DNA from: Diphasiastrum complanatum
Taxonomy: Eukaryota; Streptophyta; Lycopodiopsida; Lycopodiales; Lycopodiaceae
NCBI GenBank assembly: GCA_029204225.1
Contig: CM055112.1
Coordinates: forward strand, 42,416,890 to 42,480,889
DNA: 64,000 nucleotides
Reading direction: 5' to 3'
Under the pieces are notes generated by a model. That model saw only the letters and a program-made list of their open reading frames with translations, did not search any database and was not told where the DNA came from. A program made the translations under genes and the position numbers. Numbering within the stretch: position 1 is the stretch's first letter; each line of letters opens with the position of its first letter. Below, piece by piece: positions 34,690 through 46,317 of the stretch.

Positions 34690-36061
34690 TATTGTTTCCC
34701 CACAATGGTGATTGTTGTAGGTAGATCTTTGCAGCACGTTATCAGCTCCTGTCTTTTTTGCATCTGTGACATGGCAAATATTAGTGAATGTGCAATTATA
34801 AATGATGACATTTTCTATTATTTTGTTCTATTTTGAAATGGCAATAAACATAAAGTACTTACGAGTCTTCCGTTGATGATAAATCTGAAATATGTTGGTA
34901 GATTGGTTTGTAATAGCATGAGCTCTGTTATGATAAAATCAAGCTTCCAGTGCTCTTCCACCTCAACCATAGTCAAATATTCCTCATTGTAGATAATGCT
35001 TATCTCCATTCGGTTTGTGTGACCATTTAGTTCAAAGTCTTGATCCAGTGGTAGCCATGTACCTTCAATTTTCTTGTATCTCTGGTAGCTAAATGTGAGA
35101 CTAAGCATTTGCTTTTCGATATGATAATGAAAGATCATTGGGACTTTTTAATCCTGCATTCTATGTCATTATCTGTTTTACTATCCCAACCTTGATCCAT
35201 GAGATCTGACAAAGTCTCATCTGATAAATCCTTGCAAACAAATAAAGTTGGTGTCCTACGAACACTAGCACTCGAGAAAAAATCAACAAATGTATGTAAT
35301 GAGATAAACCAACTTAGGTAAACAATTTTCGAGCCTGTGCTTATCTTCATAGCATTTCTAATATCAATGAGTAGCTTGCATCTCAAGGATTCAGAAACAA
35401 TGCTGCCAGGAGTAGGCCACTCATCACTTTGAAAACTAGGCAATGGAAGTGCTTCGAGCTTGCCAAAACCTCCATCTGTTTGTGGCATATATAAAGATTC
35501 ATAAAAATAGATATCACAATCTGCAAGTTCCTTTGGACTTCTTCCTCTGTATTGTAGCTTTCCAACATCAGAGTGAATCACATCTAATATTCCTGCAAGT
35601 GATTGTGTGGGCTCCCATTCACTTATCCATGATGGATATAAATCTGAAAGAAAAAAACAATGTTGAAGCATTTAAATCATAATCTGAAGAGCATCAATAA
35701 AGAAAATCACCTATGATTGTTGTAGAGTGCATATGTTTTGATATACTTACAATTACATTTTTTGATGATCATGAGGATTGATATCATGTACTTTGATTTC
35801 TGAATGCATATATACATGTTGCACACTGACTTCTGATATCGATTGACCTCCCGGGGTAGTCTTAAACTCCAAAATTTTTGCTCTCTAATAAGATTTGTAA
35901 GTCATTTTTGCTCTTTTCATTTGTCGAAAATTGCCCTTTGATGATGGATGCAACAATACCCATGAGTTCTTCGTCTATTTTGTTGGCTTCTAGTTATCAG
36001 CTTCATCTTTCTCATTGTAAAGAATCACAGAATCGATTGTAGATCTGGGTCTCCTCGCCAT
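34690..36061 (-). pseudogene. Unknown protein gene of the 8.4-kb element, with a relative at 50.9 kb
   Basis: Probable start is the minus-strand ATG 36059-36061 (MARRPRSTIDSVILYNEKDEA), followed after a break by IDEELMGIVASIIKGQFSTN. The best-preserved part is 35671-35135 (SDLYPSWISEWEPTQSLAG to DLSDETLSDLMDQGWDSK). It continues after a frameshift near 35140 as 35138-34857 (IEKQMLSLTFSYQRYKK to FRFIINGRL), with a GTAAGT donor at the end. A short last exon may lie near 34760. The family is not recognised. The C-terminal part alternates strand-like and helical segments and could be a small alpha/beta fold, but this is weak. The matching locus at 50.86-51.66 kb keeps the same splice donor. Confidence 0.5.
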
Positions 36062-36492
36062 TGCTATTTTCAAAGCTTGGGCGCCAAAAATTTCTCTGAT
36101 ATGTTACTTGATTTTAATTTTTCGTATCACATTTAATCTAATGTGAATGCCAACATAGTCACAGTTACTGCGTATACCATATTTTATGTAACTGTATATA
36201 CAATATTTCTATAATTGTAACTAGTATAGTTAGAAAATTTCATTATACTAACCATAATATTAAAGTAAATTTAACTTGAAATACTGACGTCGGGCAGATT
36301 AGCACGTGTCGGACAGGAAAAAGAAACCAATGGGATACGTCCATGCTGCCCGGACACAAATTTCAAAGTTTTCTATATTGCATTTTTATTTTTTAGTTAA
36401 TTTGAACTACGTTACGTAGATTTCAAATCTGTGCATTTTGATTGGGCCTGGTGACGGTCGAAACTAAAGGAAAAAAATAAAAGTATCTTTAC

Positions 36493-36529
36493 AAAGGGTC
36501 TTTATAATATTGAGAACTCCTCTAATGCT
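36493..36529 (-). repeat. Right 37-bp inverted repeat of the 8.4-kb candidate element
   Basis: Reverse complement of 28101-28137 with two mismatches. On the minus strand it reads AGCATTAGAGGAGTTCTCAA. Confidence 0.75.
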
Positions 36530-37814
36530 ACGCCAATTTTTCATTTTCAGCATGTTTCTAATCCATGATGGATGTTAGCTTGCATTTAGCCATCTTGTCT
36601 TGGCATGATAATGTTAAAATTACATTATAGGATTAATTTGGGAGACATTTTGCTTGATTTGTGTGGATTGTTTGCTTGAAATTTGTTTTGATTGTTGAGC
36701 AAGGAAAGCCAGAAAGATCACCATTCCTAAGATCCATTTGGATCTAAAGAAAGAAATTTATGCTATTTTGGTGACGAAAGAGGCAAAATCTTCATCAAAC
36801 ACTGATAAATTTTTGCTCCTTTGCAACAAACCTTTGCTGACTTGTAGGTAGGACTAGCCTGTTGCAGTGAAGCTACAGCTTGAAGGGCGAAGGTTACTTC
36901 CCAGCCAATTTCTAGAAACTGAACAAAAACCACCAAAAAAAAGTGAAAAAATCTCTAAAATAAAAAAAATACTGATAACCATCTTTCGCCAACAGGTTTT
37001 TGACTCGCCTTCAGACTTTTTTCTATTTTTTCTCATCTTTCTGACTTGCCACTAATCCAGTGAGATGAGCAAATTTTAAGGTCTATTTTGTGACCTCGAT
37101 GAGTTAGATGTTGACTCGTACTAACTTGCCAACAGTATCCTAACTCACCAACCTAATTTTTTGTATTTTTACTCAACCATTTGACTCGCCATTAGCACAA
37201 AGTGACCAGTAGTCTCAGAACTACCATTCTAGAGATCGGCAAGTCAAACTGTCAGACTCGCATTGAGTCGCCATTTCAAATTTCTTGCTTATTTTTTATT
37301 TTCTATCTTTTTCTTCGAACTCGTGTTGACTCGCCAACTGAGATTTCTCTTCATTCTTTCAGTATTTTGACTCGCCATCGTTGACTCGCCATCCCTGACT
37401 CACCATCCCTGACTCCCCATTCCTGACTCACCATCTCTAACTTGCCATCTCTGCCTTGAAAGGCCAAAGGACCTGTCCTATAGCAATATAAATACATGTG
37501 CACTACTCGTCGTAACTACACACACTCAATCAGAGACACAACAGCGAGATAAGACAACAATAGATGTATATTGATGAATCAGATTCAGAGCTATAAAAAT
37601 TCATTTTTGATCAATGGTTTCTTATTGTCTAAATTGTCTTAAGTTGTCTCATACTTCCGCATATAGTTTCCGCACGCATATTCAATCAGAACAAATACTA
37701 TTTTATTAGTACATAGATCAGATATTATCACAATTGAAGACATTGATATTAGTTTGATTTATTTGATCTTGCATTGTGTTCTCTGTGGAAGAATAATTAC
37801 TATTTTAGAACAAT
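36530..37814. other. No gene; contains a TGACTCGCCATC minisatellite
   Basis: Between about 37010 and 37455 variants of TGACTCGCCA recur. At 37368-37455 they form about six tandem units of 13-15 bases (TGACTCGCCATCCC and similar). No coding match was seen elsewhere in the stretch. Confidence 0.6.
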
Positions 37815-38349
37815 TTGTACAAACTTTCTATCTTGAATCTTCTCTCCAATGGAAGCCAACTCCCTATATAGAGACTTTATTTTAAGCACATAATCATGTG
37901 CACTCTCCTCACTTCTCCGCATGCTTTGTAGAATTTGATTTCTAAGCATAAGAACTCTAGAAGTGTTGCTAGATTCATAGATTGATTTTAAAAACTCCCA
38001 AGCCTTTTTAGCACTAGTAGATAAAGAACTTATCTCAAAAGATCATTTCTCACAATCATTTTCACACAAGGAAGAGCTAGTCTTGATCTCTTTTTGTATC
38101 TCACTAACTCCTATGTACCTAGAGGTGAGGTTCATCTTCATCCTCAATCAGAAACTCATAAAGATCTTGGAGCACCATGAGTGACTCCATCCTAACCTTC
38201 CAAATAGCATAATTAGTAGACTTCAATCTCTCACTAGCTTCTAGAAGGTATGCTCCAATAGATCCCATCTTACTAGTGAATTCTACACACAAGAAATAGA
38301 TTTGATTGACTTTGAAACTCACAAAGCTCTTACACTTGTAGTGTTTCAC
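37815..38349 (-). pseudogene. Ty1/copia gag fragment
   Basis: The minus strand reads MGSIGAYLLEASERLKSTNY, nearly the same as the gag at 24.7 kb, and continues with breaks as LALPCVKM and, in other frames, RELASIGEKI. It is cut off near 37815, before any protease. It belongs to the 5' LTR at 38892-39576. Confidence 0.85.
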
Positions 38350-38878
38350 TCAAATTAGATTTCTAATCCAACAAATGGACTTATAATCTCAACTCCCTCA
38401 CAAAGTTGGAATGAAAATAAGATGAAGTGAAATCTACTTTTAAACAAATCTTGCCAATCTTGGCTATTTTTGGACAAAAAAATGACTTAATCTCTTTCTT
38501 TTTTCTTGATGTACTTTCAAGACCTATAAATGAATTTAATAGGACTTGATTTCAGCCTAGATTAATTAGATTTTATGAATAAAATTCAAATCTAATCAAT
38601 TGCACTCAAACTTGGTAGCTTATCCTAGGATTTCCACCAAAAATTATACCAAGATCTCTCAAATTGAATTTATGGTGACCAAATAAATATAGTGCATTAA
38701 ATGTTGTTTCAGAAGTGCCCACACATGGGTACAGTACGGATTTTGATCCCTTCCAAGTTTGAGATCAAATCCCCTCACCAAAACTTAGCTTCTAGCTCGC
38801 CCTCACAAGACTAGTTTTTAGAGCCAAAAACTGCTAAAAATGGATTTGAATAGATCAATGATCAAAGATCTTGTACTT

Positions 38879-39576
38879 GGTTCTGATACCATGTGAAAGT
38901 ACAATACTTTTTAGACCATAAATGGATCTTAGAAGATCCACAAGAGTGATTATGTACTTGCTTAACAAACTATCAAACAACTAGTCATCAAAAATTGATT
39001 CTAGCTTAGCAATTTGACAAACAACAAGCATTGATAATCAAAACAAATATCATAGACACAAATCTGAGCCCACACGTGTGAAGAGCAACCTAGTGTACGG
39101 ATTTTGAATAGTGTTTGAAGTACTCAAAGTGATGGTCTCATTTGGTTCACAAAATCAATGTACATAGAGAGGACAAACTCGAGATTGCCAATGAGCTCCA
39201 AAAATAATCTATCTTCTCATTATGGGAGCTTGGAATACATAGCAAAACTCACTTCCTTTGTAAAGTTAGGTGAATTTTCAGCATGTAATAAGGAAGTTAA
39301 CTCATCCTTTTTGCCCTAAATGAAACCCTAGTCTATTTCCTAGAGTCATGCTTGGTAGTGCACGGTTGGTCAAAATCTCATATCAAATCAAGGTCTAGAT
39401 CCTATAAAGTAGGGATGGCTACCAAATAGACACAACCACCTCTCTTGACTCGAGCTAACCTATATTAGGTGTGGATTGCCATGTGGCACTTCGGCCATAC
39501 ATATGTGGAACAATTATGGACAAAAATTCACAATATTCTACATGGCTAGATTTGCCGATGTTGGCAATTTTTCACA
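38879..39576 (-). repeat. Copia 5' LTR with primer binding site
   Basis: On the minus strand the LTR runs from 39576 (TGTGAAAAATTGCC) to 38892 (GTACTTTCACA), with matching TGTGAAA/TTTCACA ends. TGGTATCAGAACC follows directly. It shares about 530 bases with the truncated LTR at 27435-27965, and includes a CACACGTGTG palindrome near 39071. Confidence 0.88.
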
Positions 39577-39639
39577 AAATCCACCTTGAACAAGTATGGC
39601 ATAAGTTGGCGCTTATACTGTAGCTAGTGAAATGTTGCA

Positions 39640-39810
39640 AGCTTAGAGCTTGGAAAAAGGCACATTGAGAAGAATTATGGATTCAAAAGAATTTGAATGT
39701 AAATGGATTGAAAAGTTCACATATTTATTTATTTCTTAGTAGAAATCAATATATCTAATTCTTGGTGATTAGTTTTAATTCTAGTGGCTAAAGTAAGACA
39801 TACATTTTAT
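39640..39810 (-). repeat. Dispersed repeat B, second copy
   Basis: Reverse-complement match to 19283-19440, the sequence that breaks aegerolysin copy 1. Confidence 0.75.
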
Positions 39811-40017
39811 TCGTGATGATTGCACATAAATGTGTCATGATAGATTGAAAAATTGGGTGACTCAACAATTGAAATGAGTTTGTGTGATGTGGCTATTTTA
39901 CATGATGCATTTAACCCCCCCACTTTCTTTTCCTTTTTGTCATAGGGTGATCTTAGAGTGTGAATGATTGTCTTTCTCATCGCAAAACTGTGAGCCTTGA
40001 TTAATGACAATATGATT

Positions 40018-40285
40018 GCAAACACATTGTCTAAAGCACCTTACAAGACGTTGATGCACACCTATATTAACATTTGAGTCTTTGGTTTTGATTGCATGAA
40101 GTTGGGCTGTGGTGCTACTAGCCAAAGATCCAAAGACAATAATTTATTGATTGTAATATGAGAAATGACTTCGTAGCAGGATTGTTGAAAGATTGCACAT
40201 TTGGAAATATATGAAGCACATACATGTTATTTCAATAAAGACTTACACAAACAATAGAGAATTGAGAAAGTGAAGTATCAACGCC
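40018..40285 (-). repeat. Dispersed repeat A, second copy
   Basis: Reverse-complement match to 22385-22645. Here segments A and B are about 200 bases apart and in one order, so they are parts of one repeat. Confidence 0.75.
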
Positions 40286-42517
40286 TTGTTGAGGGGCGGT
40301 TCGTGTGAAGTTTTTAGCACGTGTGAAGTTCACCACACACCTTACAGGATCTTATTGAGGTGTTGTGATTGCACAAGATTGATCAGAGAACAAATCACTT
40401 GAAAAATCTATGGCAAGAGCACAATGGCATACATGTGACTGAAAAAACTAACTTCTCACTATGAGGAATGAATGTCAGAAATAATACTAAGTGCCCAGTA
40501 TGAGAAAAACAGGCTGCTCTCAGGTAGAGAGAGAAAATTAACACTAGAAAATTCAGGTAGAGAGAGAATGAGTCCAAAACACCAAAATCTCATTATTCAC
40601 AATATGGCAAAACATGCCACAACTTCCCTACAACAAAGTGGCTCGAGTTCCTACAGTGGTCTTGCATGGAACGTCCACTTAACTCAGTTAACTCAACTAC
40701 CAAGGATCCACATGTGTAACTGCATGCATGGATATTGCATGTACTGCATGTCAACTCATAAAATTGCCTAGACATGTGTAGATCACAGAAACCACTTTGC
40801 ATGTTGCATGCACTGATTGCATGTGGCTTGCATGCATACTGAATGACATTGCATGCTATCTAAACTTTTGCATAACATCAAATTTGAATCTACCTAACTC
40901 AAACTCGACCTATTCTAGAAGGTTATGTGCTCAATTCACATATCTTTATGTACAACATAGTTTGCAAATGGAAATACCATAGTCATGGCCCCAAAACTTG
41001 AGATAGGAGGATATTTTATACTAATCTTCACAGTTCGTTGGACACTAATGCCAATTTTTGGATGAATTTTGAGAACTGGATAGGTTGACAGAGTGACTAT
41101 CAATTTAGCTTTTTTATCAACAATTTAAAAAGATGATCTGTAATTAGTCATGTGAATTGTTGCTTAGAAGCAAGTAAGGGGAATTGACAAGTTTCTTGAT
41201 GAAGCGGTAAGCAATTGAATGGAATTCAAGTGAATTTTAATATGCTCTTAGAGTTCTTCCACTAAAATGGCTTATTCAGCGTTGGAATTTGAAGTAGTCA
41301 TTTCTCAATGAGATTGGATGATAAAAGCTCGGGAAAACCATTTTTACAAACTATAACTGTTGGGAGATCCCGATAAAGGTGTAGTGGGTATCTAGACACG
41401 AATTGTTTCGTCTTCTGATATTCGCTGTTGAGATTCTCACAAAAACAAACATTTTGATAATCGCTGTTGAGATTCTGTCATCGGGTCTACTGCCCTCTGT
41501 GACAGGATCTACAATCCTCCAAAGTGAGGACAAACACTGTTGACCTACATAGAATTTACTTATGCATTCGACAAGGTAAAAAAAAAAAACCAACGTGCAG
41601 AATAAGATTGAAACCAGCTGATTACAAACACACAACTATCAGATAATTAAGCATTCGATCATGTTCAAGACAAGAAACTCTTCTGCATAAAACATCTACT
41701 GCATTATCAGAGAATTCCTTAGGCGCTGTTGTGACAGACCACACAGCACGTCGGCACGAAAGAAACTCTGTCTTTCGTGAGTCAAAATTTGTCGTGCTTA
41801 CTAGCGAACCTCTTGAACCTTAGCTTGCTGGCAACACAATGCTCAGCTTACATTGGTCTATTTCCAATCTACTACAACTGCATTATTAATAATCAGGATC
41901 TACATGTATGTAGAGAGGAGGACACGATTAGCAAATTAGGAAATTACAAGAACGGTTGATTAGGCATGTCCTAATGGTATTCTGTCAGTCTCCGGAGGAT
42001 GATGTCCTCCCGGTACTATCGTGATCTGTCCTTTCATGCGTGGAGATCCGCTGTCGTTTTGGGTCTTCGTGTCTCCTTATGCCTTTGGCTAGCGTTGTCA
42101 TTAGGTCGCCTTGGTTCCACGAACCTTTTATCTTCGTGTTTGTTTGTGTTCGTGTTCGTGTTCGTTTGATCGTCGTCTTCATGTCTTCTATCCTTGAAAC
42201 TTTTCTGTTCGCGACCACGCAGCTCCCTTGTTTCTCTTCTGCCTTGAGCTCTAAAGATGATCATATCTTTGTGGTCAGAAACAATTTGTTTCTTCAATAA
42301 CCTATCTATAATAAAGTCCCATATGCCATGGGTTGAATTTCATGTTCTGAAAAGCATGGATTTGCTCAAAATTACACTATTCAATCATGGCTATAGTTAA
42401 TGCTACCCATTTAGATGCCACATTAGATATCCTACACTAGCTATTTTTGGCTACCTAAGATTTGGAGAGAACTAGCATACTTATCAAGTTGTATTTTGAG
42501 GAGTAGTGTGAAGAATA
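40286..42517. other. No firm gene; weak retroelement-like coding on the minus strand
   Basis: Most of the stretch shows nothing recognisable. At 42300-41990 a minus-strand ORF is rich in R, K, E, D, N and T (RGREQKSFKDRRHEDDDQTN) and may be the basic tail of a gag protein, but no domain could be named. It includes a small GTTCGT repeat near 42145. Confidence 0.3.
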
Positions 42518-43816
42518 TTCAAAATTTAGCTATATGATTTTACATTTTGATGTACATATGTAAATCACACATGTGTGGAGCATGTTCCCATCTGTGAGTA
42601 GTAGGCCTATTTGCATTAGCCAATTCATGTCTTATAATAGCTTGTTTTGCAAAGCAATGTAAAGTAGGCAAAAGCTAGTCATGTAGAAGCATGCAAGTGC
42701 CATAATGTCTAGTGACACTATAAGGGAAGCTTCTCAAAATATTGCTTACAAGACAAACACAATGGAAGACACACTATGGAGAAACCACCCAACCAAGTAA
42801 AAGCATCAAATCAAACTCTAGAAGCTTCACCCCCAAGCCAAGGAATAGGAAGCATGAAAGTAGGGTGAGAGCTTGGCAATGAATCAACCACAAATGTGAG
42901 GAATAGGGCGAGTTTGGCCTCCTTATATAGAGCCATGAACCACCTAGCACATAGACATGCAAGGTCCTAACTCTCCTATATATAGATTCCTCCAGAATAG
43001 TCTCTATGCTTGGATCCTCTATTCATAGAATTGCTATTGATAACTCTACACATGCATTGGTCTCAAACCTTGTACTAACTCCATTTAGTGTGTTTTGGGC
43101 CTCACAAGGATATTAGTTACTTTTGGGTTACGTCCAGTATGACGTGGCATAACTAACAGCTTGTTTCACTGGAGTACCGTGTATCTAAGACTAAGAGTAT
43201 ACTGAATCCTATGTACTGGTCATGGACATTATAGTGAGGTTGGACCTGAATCTCCTCAGGACTTGTACAAATAAAGAGCATGATTAGGCATAGGTATTTG
43301 GGTCATGACCTCTAGCTCAATAACCTCTAGCTCAATCAAAGGTCAACACATGTGCTATTTGATGCAAAAGTGAAAGTGGTGGACCTCAATCTACCACCCT
43401 CATCTCATTGGTCTATAAGGTCCAATCACATTTGGAGGTTCAAAAAGAGTGGCCCAATCATATTTCAAGGCTCTCCACATGAAAATTAGTGTAGGAACTC
43501 AAGATATATGATGATAGCTCGTTTGTACATATGAAGTTTGAGAGTTAATAAACTTTTTTTCTTGCAAACCTTTGGTCTATTCCTGAGAGCTTGGAGGTTT
43601 TCTCTCTCTTGAGATTTAGTTTTTTCAAGGACATGCAAGAAACTTGCTTGAGTTTGGATGATGATGTGTACAAGAGCTCTTGTCTAGATCCAAATTGTGT
43701 TTGATAGCTCTTGAAAATCCAATTTGATCAAGAGAAATTTGGTAGTGTGCGACCTCTCATGCATGTAGGTCATGGATGATCTATTCAGGGTCCTCAAAAC
43801 TCACTTTTTGACACAG
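42518..43816 (+). repeat. Possible copia 3' LTR start, end not defined
   Basis: TGTGAAGAATATTCAAAATTTAGC follows the purine-rich TTTGAGGAGTAG, a layout like the polypurine tract and LTR start of the other copia copies. A plausible end (TTTTTGACACA near 43816) is not followed by a primer binding site. The assignment is weak. Confidence 0.3.
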
Positions 43817-44114
43817 AGGACTAGACCTTGTTAATACTATCAAGATAGACAATTTTCCTGATACAATTTGATTACAGTTCCTATTTTGTCAACTATAATT
43901 GTGCATTTTCTTTATAAATATCCATTGAAATTTGCATAATTATACATCAGAAGTAATCCATATCCATTGACTGTTACTATAATTGAGCATTCCAATTACT
44001 AGTTGCATATTCTATTTCCATCCGACCATGATTCACATTATCCGATTTAGATAAAAGAGTACATTATTTCAATTGTTTTTTTGATTCAAAGAAAAACTTT
44101 GTATGCAATCGTTA

Positions 44115-44159
<45 letters not shown>

Positions 44160-45009
44160 CAAAATATATATAATATATAGCACTAATGGTCTTTTTCAGC
44201 CACTTTGAGCAATAGCTTTCCCATATTTCTCAATGGTTTGACAATTATGTTTCGTTATCTAAAGTGATCAATACAATTTTTATGCTAACAAAATTGTAAG
44301 TAGACATTGTTAAAATCCATTTCTTTCATTGAATTTGGATTCTATAGGCTATATAGATGACTTTTGCTTTTCCGATTATTGAAATCAAAATTACCAATTG
44401 AAAGGTATGATCATTCAAAATTTCATAACATTGTTACATCTTTTTAAGCCTATAGAATATTCTGGTATCGAAACATAATCCTAATTTTTACTTTGTGTAC
44501 TGTTCTTTAATACAAACTATAAAATTGTAAATTATTATGAAACTGTAGACTAAAAATTGTTGCAGACAATTTATAGTGTAAAAAAGCATATTACTAAGGT
44601 TAATCCTTTTTGTTTAGAGATGCTACTTTAGCTTGTCATGCATGGTAATTAATACAAAAACACATAAGAAACTATTAGTTGATGTTGTATGCTTGGCATG
44701 CCAATAACACTGTGACTGAGGGAATGCGCATTGCATGTTAAGTAACAACTTCGAATTACCTTTAGTACTAATGACTAGTTTGTTAGAATTTTTTGTTTAC
44801 ATAAAATAAAATTTAAAAATTTCTTGTCTTTTTAGTTTTAGTTTTTGCTACTTATTCTATGTATTGACCTTATTTAGCTAGATTAAGTTATTTTATGAAT
44901 ATAGATAATAGAAATTGTAAATTTGGTTGTACCATCATACATGCAAAGTTGAGTACTACACTCTCTGATATGAACTAGATGACTATTTATTTTTTGTTGA
45001 TAACTACTC
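43817..45009. other. No gene; GT microsatellite at 44119-44156
   Basis: AT-rich DNA with one (GT)n run of about 38 bases. No coding match was seen. Confidence 0.6.
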
Positions 45010-45960
45010 TTTTCAATTGTGTTTTTCATCCTTAAAATTAGTGAGGAGGAGCCTAAGGAGGAGCTTGAACCAAGTCAACCTATCACACCTAGAAGATCAT
45101 CAACGGTAAGAATGGAGCCAACAAGGCTCACATATCCAAGCAAGGGACAGCAAGCCGAGGTTAATTCATCCAATTCTTTTGCTCTTATGTCAAGTTTTGA
45201 TGAACCTTCAAGTGTAGAAGATGCTTTGAGTCCAAAAGAATGATACCAAGCTATGCTAGATGACTATAATGCTTTGATGGATAATGGCACTTGGATCCTT
45301 GCTGGTAGACCTTCTTAGAATGTAATAGGATGTAAATGGGTGTTCAAACTCAAGCTAAATTCAGATGGAAGCATAAGCAAACACAAGGCAAGGTCAGTTT
45401 CCAAGTGATATGCCCAAGTGAAGGGCATAGATTATGTGGAGTCCTTTGCACCCGCGGCCAAGATGGTCACAATAAGGTTAATTCTTGCTCTTGCCTCTCA
45501 CTTTGGATGGATGCTTTGTCAAATGGATGTGTCAAATGCATTTCTTAATGCTTTCTTGGAAGAAGGCATCTTTATGGAGCATCCTTAAGGATTCATCAAG
45601 CTTGGGTTGGAGGACAAGGTTTGTCATCTACAAAGGAGCATCTATGGCTTGAAGCAAGCCTCTAGGTAATGGAATTCAAGACTACATGATTATCTTATTT
45701 CACTTGGCTTTTCTCAAAGTGAATATGATCCTAGCTTATACCTAAGTTTTATGATCATGGTATTGTACTCTTGTTAATCTATGTTGATGACATCATCCTT
45801 AGTGGTGATAGTATTGTTGGAATCAAGAAAGTCAAGATAGATCTTTTACTAAAGCTCAAGATGGTAGATGCAGATGATCTCCATTATATTTTTGGCATAG
45901 AAGTCATTAGAGGGTCTGATCATATTGGTTTTTTGAAAAGTTCAGATTATAGCTAGAGGG
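45010..45960 (+). pseudogene. Ty1/copia reverse transcriptase, decayed
   Basis: Several frames together show the region before RT (EALSPKE, YQAMLDDYNALMDNGTW) and then VIGCKWVFKLKLNSDGS, ALASHFGWMLCQMDVSNAFL and SIYGLKQASR. The catalytic box reads YVDDIILSGD near 45780. There are at least five stops or frameshifts. RNase H and integrase are absent. This is a fragment, not a full element. Confidence 0.85.
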
Positions 45961-46185
45961 AGTGTTTTCATTTACTAATGTCAGAGCTAAAGGATCTATT
46001 AATGGTAATGCATAATGTTCCAGGAAACCTTGGCTAATAAGGCTAGCAAACTGGCTATAGAAGAGACTGTATCTTGTGATGTCAGTAACATTGCTGTCCA
46101 GATCCAAATATATCCCAAACTTCTATTTGCAAAGTCTTGTATTTACTGTTCTCTGTTTTGCTCTAGTAATCTAAATATTTAGCAC

Positions 46186-46262
46186 ACGTCTATAACTTTT
46201 TGCAACAAAGAAAAATAAGAGTGAACCCACGTCTACAACTTTTTGCGACAAAGAAAAATAGG
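46186..46262 (+). repeat. Tandem duplication of about 40 bp
   Basis: CACGTCTAYAACTTTTTGCRACAAAGAAAAATA occurs twice in a row with three differences between the copies. Confidence 0.8.
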
Positions 46263-46317
46263 AAATTTTACTTCTATGCGGAGATTTCATAACACTGAAA
46301 TGTTACACTTGTCTAGA

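Larger units (their letters stand above)
28101..36529. mobile_element. Candidate 8.4-kb multi-gene DNA transposon carrying a histone-fold/Ulp1 gene
   Basis: The ends 28101-28137 and 36493-36529 are inverted copies matching at 35 of 37 positions. Between them lie four decayed genes: transposase-like (28.6-30.3 kb, +), unknown (30.6-31.9 kb, -), histone-H3-like plus Ulp1 protease (32.8-34.5 kb, +) and unknown (34.7-36.1 kb, -). I saw no clear target-site duplication. Ulp1-type proteases are known cargo of several DNA transposon groups, which suits the layout. The flanks both contain a TTGGCG run, so the repeats could instead be leader pieces of two opposed gypsy elements. The four-gene grouping as one element is inference, supported by the repeats, the alternating packed genes and a relative of one gene at 50.9 kb. 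Confidence 0.55.

Noticed and set aside
36285-36360. Imperfect inverted repeat GTCGGGCAG / CTGCCCGGAC near the right end of the candidate element
   Set aside because: Nine- to ten-base arms with a loop of about 45 bases and a mismatch. Not found at the left end, so not called a transposon feature.
42518-43816. Complete copia LTR
   Set aside because: Only the start is convincing. No primer binding site follows and the end is unclear, so it was listed with low confidence only.
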